Translations under genes and position numbers: made by a program
Shown: positions 5,837-7,650 of the stretch, in pieces
How positions within the stretch are numbered: position 1 is the first letter of the stretch
How the letters are laid out: every line of letters begins with the position of its first letter
NCBI GenBank assembly: GCA_019247255.1
Contig: JAFAPJ010000247.1
Span: forward strand, 1 to 7,650
Length of the DNA stretch: 7,650 nucleotides
Source of the DNA: Methylobacteriaceae bacterium
GTDB lineage: Bacteria > Pseudomonadota > Alphaproteobacteria > Rhizobiales > Beijerinckiaceae
Direction of reading: 5' to 3'
Notes under the pieces: model-generated
Told to the model about the DNA's origin: nothing
Seen by the model: the letters and a program-made list of their open reading frames with translations, nothing else
The model's database searches: none

Positions 5837-5868
5837 AAGCACGGTCACCCAAGCGACGGGGTCCGTTC

Positions 5869-6594
5869 ATGATCAGGTTCGTCCTCGCCCTCGCGAGCGT
5901 CGCGCTGTGCGTCCCTGCCACCGCGCAGGAGGCGCGGACGGGGCCGCCGAGCATCACGGTCGCGGCGAGCGCGGAGCGGGAGGTCGTACCCGACATCGCG
6001 GTGCTCCAGCTCGGCGTCACGGCCGAGCGCAAGACGGCCGCAGGCGCGGCGGACGAGGCGGCAAGGGCCGCGCAGGCCGTGCTCGAGGCCGTCAAGGCCG
6101 AAGGCGTCGAGCCCCGCGACCTGCGGGCCACCGCGACCGTCGCGCCCGTCTACGACGAGATCCGCAACGGGCAGGGACAGGTCACGGGCCGCAGCCTGCG
6201 CGGCTACCTGGCCCGCAACGCCCTCACGGTGCGGCTGCGGAAGGCCGATCGCGCCGGAGCGCTCGCCCGTAGCCTCATCGACAAGGGCGCGAACGCTCTC
6301 GAAGGCGTTCGCTTTGAGGTCGGCGACCGGGAGCGCATGACGGACGAGCTCAGGGTCGCGGCCGTGACGAACGCGATGCGCCGCGCCGCTCTCCTGGCCG
6401 ACGCGGCCGGCGTGAAGCTCGGCCGGATCCTCGCCATCGATCCGGGCGGACCGGAGGAGCGCGCGCCGGCCGCTCCCTTCGCGGCGAGCCGCGCCGCCGC
6501 GATCGACTTGCCCGCCGCCGCGATCCCCATCGAGCCCGGGATCGTGACGCTCGCTGCCCGGGTGTCGATCACCTGGGAGCTCGTTCAGCCCTGA
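5869..6594 (+). CDS. secreted SIMPL-domain (DUF541) protein
   Basis: The 241-residue product carries a clear Sec signal peptide: MIR, a hydrophobic core (about residues 4-16) and an A-T-A cleavage site before Q20, so the mature protein of about 222 residues is periplasmic. The cysteine at 14 is not in a proper lipobox. The mature part matches the SIMPL/DUF541 pattern: [17 protein letters not shown] at the start, the helix [37 protein letters not shown], the [14 protein letters not shown] stretch, the [13 protein letters not shown] region, an Ala-rich helix and a C-terminal strand ending [15 protein letters not shown] proteins such as E. coli YggE are linked to oxidative-stress tolerance, but their biochemistry is unsettled. 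The frame is open far upstream, but the signal peptide fixes the ATG at 5869. It appears to be a single-gene unit divergent from rpsF. Confidence 0.9.
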   Translation: MIRFVLALASVALCVPATAQEARTGPPSITVAASAEREVVPDIAVLQLGVTAERKTAAGAADEAARAAQAVLEAVKAEGVEPRDLRATATVAPVYDEIRNGQGQVTGRSLRGYLARNALTVRLRKADRAGALARSLIDKGANALEGVRFEVGDRERMTDELRVAAVTNAMRRAALLADAAGVKLGRILAIDPGGPEERAPAAPFAASRAAAIDLPAAAIPIEPGIVTLAARVSITWELVQP

Positions 6595-6628
6595 CCGGAC
6601 ACCGCTCGCGGCAGCCCCCCGACACGAG

Positions 6629-6657
6629 TTGCGCGGCGGGTCGCATCGGCGAATAGT
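6629..6657 (+). promoter_or_regulatory. weak candidate promoter for the symporter gene
   Basis: TTGCGC (6629-6634) and AATAGT (6652-6657) are 17 bases apart, 62 bases before the symporter ATG. The -10 matches the consensus at 4 of 6 positions and the -35 at 3. AATAGT is in one of the few AT-containing stretches of the gap. Tentative. Confidence 0.3.
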
Positions 6658-6666
6658 CGCGACCCG
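6637..6666. repeat. 8-bp inverted repeat between the SIMPL and symporter genes
   Basis: CGGGTCGC (6637-6644) is perfectly repeated in inverted orientation as GCGACCCG (6659-6666), separated by 14 bases. As RNA it could be a terminator hairpin for the SIMPL gene, although no U-tract follows and the loop is large. As DNA its arms flank the candidate -10 of the symporter promoter, as an operator might. A 4-bp stem GGTC/GACC follows at 6668-6679. Confidence 0.4.
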
Positions 6667-6718
6667 AGGTCCGGAGACCGGGCGGCGACAGCGGCCGCCA
6701 GCTCACGCAGGTGCCGCC

Positions 6719-7650
6719 ATGACGCCAGACAAGTCATCGAGCTCCAAGGTCGCCACCGTGCTGCGCGTCACGAGCGGCAACTTCCTCGAGATGTTCGACT
6801 TCTTCCTGTTCGGCTTCTACGCGACCTACATCTCGAAGACGTTCTTCCCGACCGGCAACGAGTTCGCCTCGTTGATGCTGACCTTCATGACGTTCGGGGC
6901 CGGCTTCCTGATGCGGCCGCTCGGCGCCATCTTCCTCGGCGCCTACGTCGACAGCGTCGGACGCCGCCGGGGGCTCATCGTGACTCTCGGCATCATGGCG
7001 ACCGGGACGATCCTGATCGCCTTCGTGCCGGGCTACCAGACGATCGGGCTCGCGGCGCCCTTCCTGGTGCTCATCGGCCGCCTGCTGCAGGGCTTCTCCG
7101 CCGGCGTCGAGCTCGGCGGCGTCTCGGTCTACCTCGCCGAGATGGCGACGCCCGGCAACAAGGGCTTCTACGTCTCCTGGCAATCGGGCAGCCAGCAGGT
7201 CGCCGTCATGTTCGCAGCCGTGATCGGCTACGTGCTGAACACCCTCCTGACCCCCGCCGACATGAACGGCTGGGGCTGGCGGGTCCCGTTCTTCATCGGC
7301 TGCGCGATCGTCCCGTTCCTGTTCTACATCCGCCAATCGCTCGAGGAGACGCAGGAATTCCTGCATCGCAAGCACCGGCCGAGCATGAACGAGGTTCTCG
7401 CCTCGCTCACGCGTCACTGGTCGATCGTGCTTCTCGGGATGCTCCTCGTCGGCATGACGACGATCTCCTTCTACACGATCACCGTCTACACGCCGACCTT
7501 CGGCAAGAGCGTCCTCAAGCTGTCGGACACGGACAGCCTGCTCGTCACCTTCTGCACGGCGCTGTCGAACCTGTTCTGGCTGCCCGTGATGGGCGCGCTC
7601 TCGGACCGGGTCGGCCGCCGGCCGCTCCTCCTCGTCTTCTCGGCCCTCAC
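6719..7650 (+). CDS. MFS citrate/tricarballylate-type proton symporter (3' end outside window)
   Basis: The frame from ATG 6719 runs off the window after 310 codons (typical full length about 430). It belongs to the metabolite:H+ symporter (MHS) family of the major facilitator superfamily and looks closest to citrate-proton symporters (CitA/CitH) and tricarballylate transporters (TcuC). Landmarks are [22 protein letters not shown] in the first helix (D27), [12 protein letters not shown], the loop 2-3 motif A (G74-x3-D78-x2-G81-R-R), [47 protein letters not shown], and a second motif A near the end (G292-x3-D296-x2-G299-R-R). It sits in the inner membrane and would import a carboxylate with protons. 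The exact substrate is not provable from sequence. The start follows a weak AGG 7 bases upstream, and 124 bases separate it from the SIMPL gene. Confidence 0.9.
   Translation, partial: MTPDKSSSSKVATVLRVTSGNFLEMFDFFLFGFYATYISKTFFPTGNEFASLMLTFMTFGAGFLMRPLGAIFLGAYVDSVGRRRGLIVTLGIMATGTILIAFVPGYQTIGLAAPFLVLIGRLLQGFSAGVELGGVSVYLAEMATPGNKGFYVSWQSGSQQVAVMFAAVIGYVLNTLLTPADMNGWGWRVPFFIGCAIVPFLFYIRQSLEETQEFLHRKHRPSMNEVLASLTRHWSIVLLGMLLVGMTTISFYTITVYTPTFGKSVLKLSDTDSLLVTFCTALSNLFWLPVMGALSDRVGRRPLLLVFSAL

Larger units (their letters stand above)
5488..5868. other. divergent intergenic region between rpsF and the SIMPL gene
   Basis: These 381 bases carry no gene I can support. Frames open through it are extensions of rpsF and the SIMPL gene or opposite-strand shadows, Arg/Ala-rich and without recognisable motifs. 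It must hold the rpsF operon promoter and leader (minus strand) and the SIMPL promoter (plus strand). Visible structures are a 6-bp hairpin with a 4-base loop at 5583-5598 (CGAGCC/GGCTCG), a 5-bp hairpin at 5528-5542 (CCGCC/GGCGG), a near-perfect dyad at 5725-5741 (CGATGCA, 3 bases, TGCGTCG) and a perfect dyad at 5822-5836. Ribosomal protein leaders are often autoregulated, but I could not match these stems to the known S6:S18-binding leader motif. Confidence 0.6.

Noticed and set aside
6734..7417. Minus-strand open frame opposite the symporter
   Set aside because: It is a charged, His/Glu-rich antisense translation; the plus-strand frame matches MHS-family transporters throughout.
1..7650. 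CRISPR array, defence island, prophage or insertion sequence
   Set aside because: No spaced direct repeats, transposase or phage motifs, or terminal inverted repeats were seen. Nearly all the sequence is accounted for by intact housekeeping genes.

Overview
The window is very GC-rich, densely coding chromosomal DNA. Its gene content and protein sequences point to an alphaproteobacterium, most likely Hyphomicrobiales (Methylobacterium/Microvirga-like). The main pointers are the order rpsF-rpsR-DUF2232-rplI on one strand, a long acidic C-terminal extension on L9, and the sequence character of QueA and Tgt. The genus is inference only. Nothing suggests a phage, plasmid or transposon, and I see no CRISPR array.

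Layout. Positions 3-1867 (+) hold the end of queA followed by tgt. They overlap by four bases and encode two steps of queuosine modification of tRNA. Tgt meets, tail to tail and with an 18-base overlap, an uncharacterised membrane-anchored SGNH-hydrolase-like gene at 1850-2908 (-). Upstream of that gene on the same strand is tRNA-Lys(UUU) with an encoded CCA (2947-3022) and a good promoter match (3033-3061). Next, still on the minus strand and reading from right to left, comes a ribosomal protein cluster: rpsF (S6, 5071-5487), rpsR (S18, 4810-5067), a DUF2232 multi-pass membrane protein (3714-4691) and rplI (L9, 3114-3683).

A 381-base divergent region (5488-5868) separates this cluster from a secreted SIMPL-domain protein (5869-6594, +). 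The window ends inside a citrate/tricarballylate-type MFS proton symporter (6719 onward, +, no stop reached).

How the genes fit together: most of the window is translation machinery, namely two ribosomal proteins of the small-subunit platform (S6/S18), L9, tRNA-Lys and two tRNA-modifying enzymes. The SGNH-like protein, the SIMPL protein and the symporter are envelope or transport functions with no evident link to it.

The window is largely ordinary housekeeping DNA. The observation I rate highest is that Tgt keeps its catalytic aspartates but appears to have lost three of the four canonical zinc ligands. Next come the uncharacterised SGNH-like gene, its possible dependence on the tRNA-Lys promoter, a start-codon hairpin in that gene, and three consecutive hairpins between rpsR and the DUF2232 gene.
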